A stretch of DNA of 64,000 nt from JB111 sp052093225 (GTDB lineage: Bacteria > Actinomycetota > Actinomycetes > Actinomycetales > Actinomycetaceae): positions 1 to 64,000 of the forward strand of contig JBQDDG010000004.1 of NCBI GenBank assembly GCA_052093225.1, written 5' to 3'. The notes beneath the pieces are model-generated. The model was not told the DNA's origin, did no database searches, and saw only the letters and a list, made by a program, of their open reading frames with translations. Positions within the stretch are counted from its first letter, which is position 1, and every line of letters begins with the position of its first letter. Shown here piece after piece: positions 62,565 to 64,000 of the stretch. The translations under genes were made by a program, and so were the position numbers.

Positions 62565-64000
<1,436 letters not shown>

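Overview
The window is a very GC-rich (about 73% by eye) piece of an actinobacterial chromosome. Gene order (dnaX-recR, lysC-asd, four tRNA-Ser genes around dnaX/tadA/upp), GTG starts, GGAGG ribosome binding sites and a cysteine-type leader peptide point to Actinomycetota. A member of Micrococcales is my inference. It is a draft scaffold: two runs of 100 Ns (24289-24388, 63629-63728) and one of 10 Ns (27127-27136), two of them inside simple or tandem repeats. There is no prophage, insertion sequence or CRISPR array. Most genes are chromosomal core or catabolic genes.

Layout. 1-3177: a HelD/HelR-type RNA polymerase-associated helicase. A rifamycin-associated-element-like palindrome lies just upstream of its start, and a 71-bp inverted-repeat element flanks the gene on both sides. 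Upstream lie a 7-bp tandem repeat and a candidate C-loop small RNA. 3178-12625: an OatA-like acyltransferase, asd-lysC, a TSUP exporter, recR, dnaX, SRP RNA and tRNA-Ser(GGA). 13029-23063: molybdenum cofactor (Moco) genes moaA-moaD-moaE-moeB-moeA-moaC, then xdhC, a mocA-like gene and moaB. Between them is a scar where two divergent genes (BenE-type transporter, PucR-type regulator) have both lost their 5' ends. 23197-27320: a conserved unknown, a LytR_C protein, a uracil/xanthine permease, two small genes and a badly resolved tandem repeat. 27321-38218: a large secreted choice-of-anchor I protein with five FG-GAP-like repeats and a PHO-box-like promoter, CsbD, an ECF sigma/DGPF pair, a baeRF protein, a sirtuin, tadA, upp and a hydrolase. 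38178-47906: a MarR/drug-exporter operon, an XRE/SDR pair, and a LacI-controlled TctCBA tricarboxylate transporter plus Gfo/Idh/MocA dehydrogenase. 48039-55882: tRNA-Arg, an SLC13 permease between two paralogous secreted repeat proteins, a rhodanese with a Cys-Cys leader peptide, two envelope proteins, and tRNA-Ser(GCT) and tRNA-Ser(TGA). 56085-64000: quinone oxidoreductase, a sugar ABC importer with two paralogous binding proteins and a permease carrying an extracytoplasmic SdrD/prealbumin-like insert, and a HAD phosphatase with an Asp-Ala repeat leader running off the window.

Most notable: (i) helR with its RAE-like site, a predicted rifamycin-inducible RNA polymerase protection gene; (ii) a three-member family of secreted proteins sharing a five-copy DWDGDG repeat module, two of them flanking an SLC13 permease and also sharing a C-terminal domain; (iii) the Cys-Cys leader peptide before sseA; (iv) the benE/pucR deletion (or mis-join); (v) the domain insertion in the MalF-like permease.
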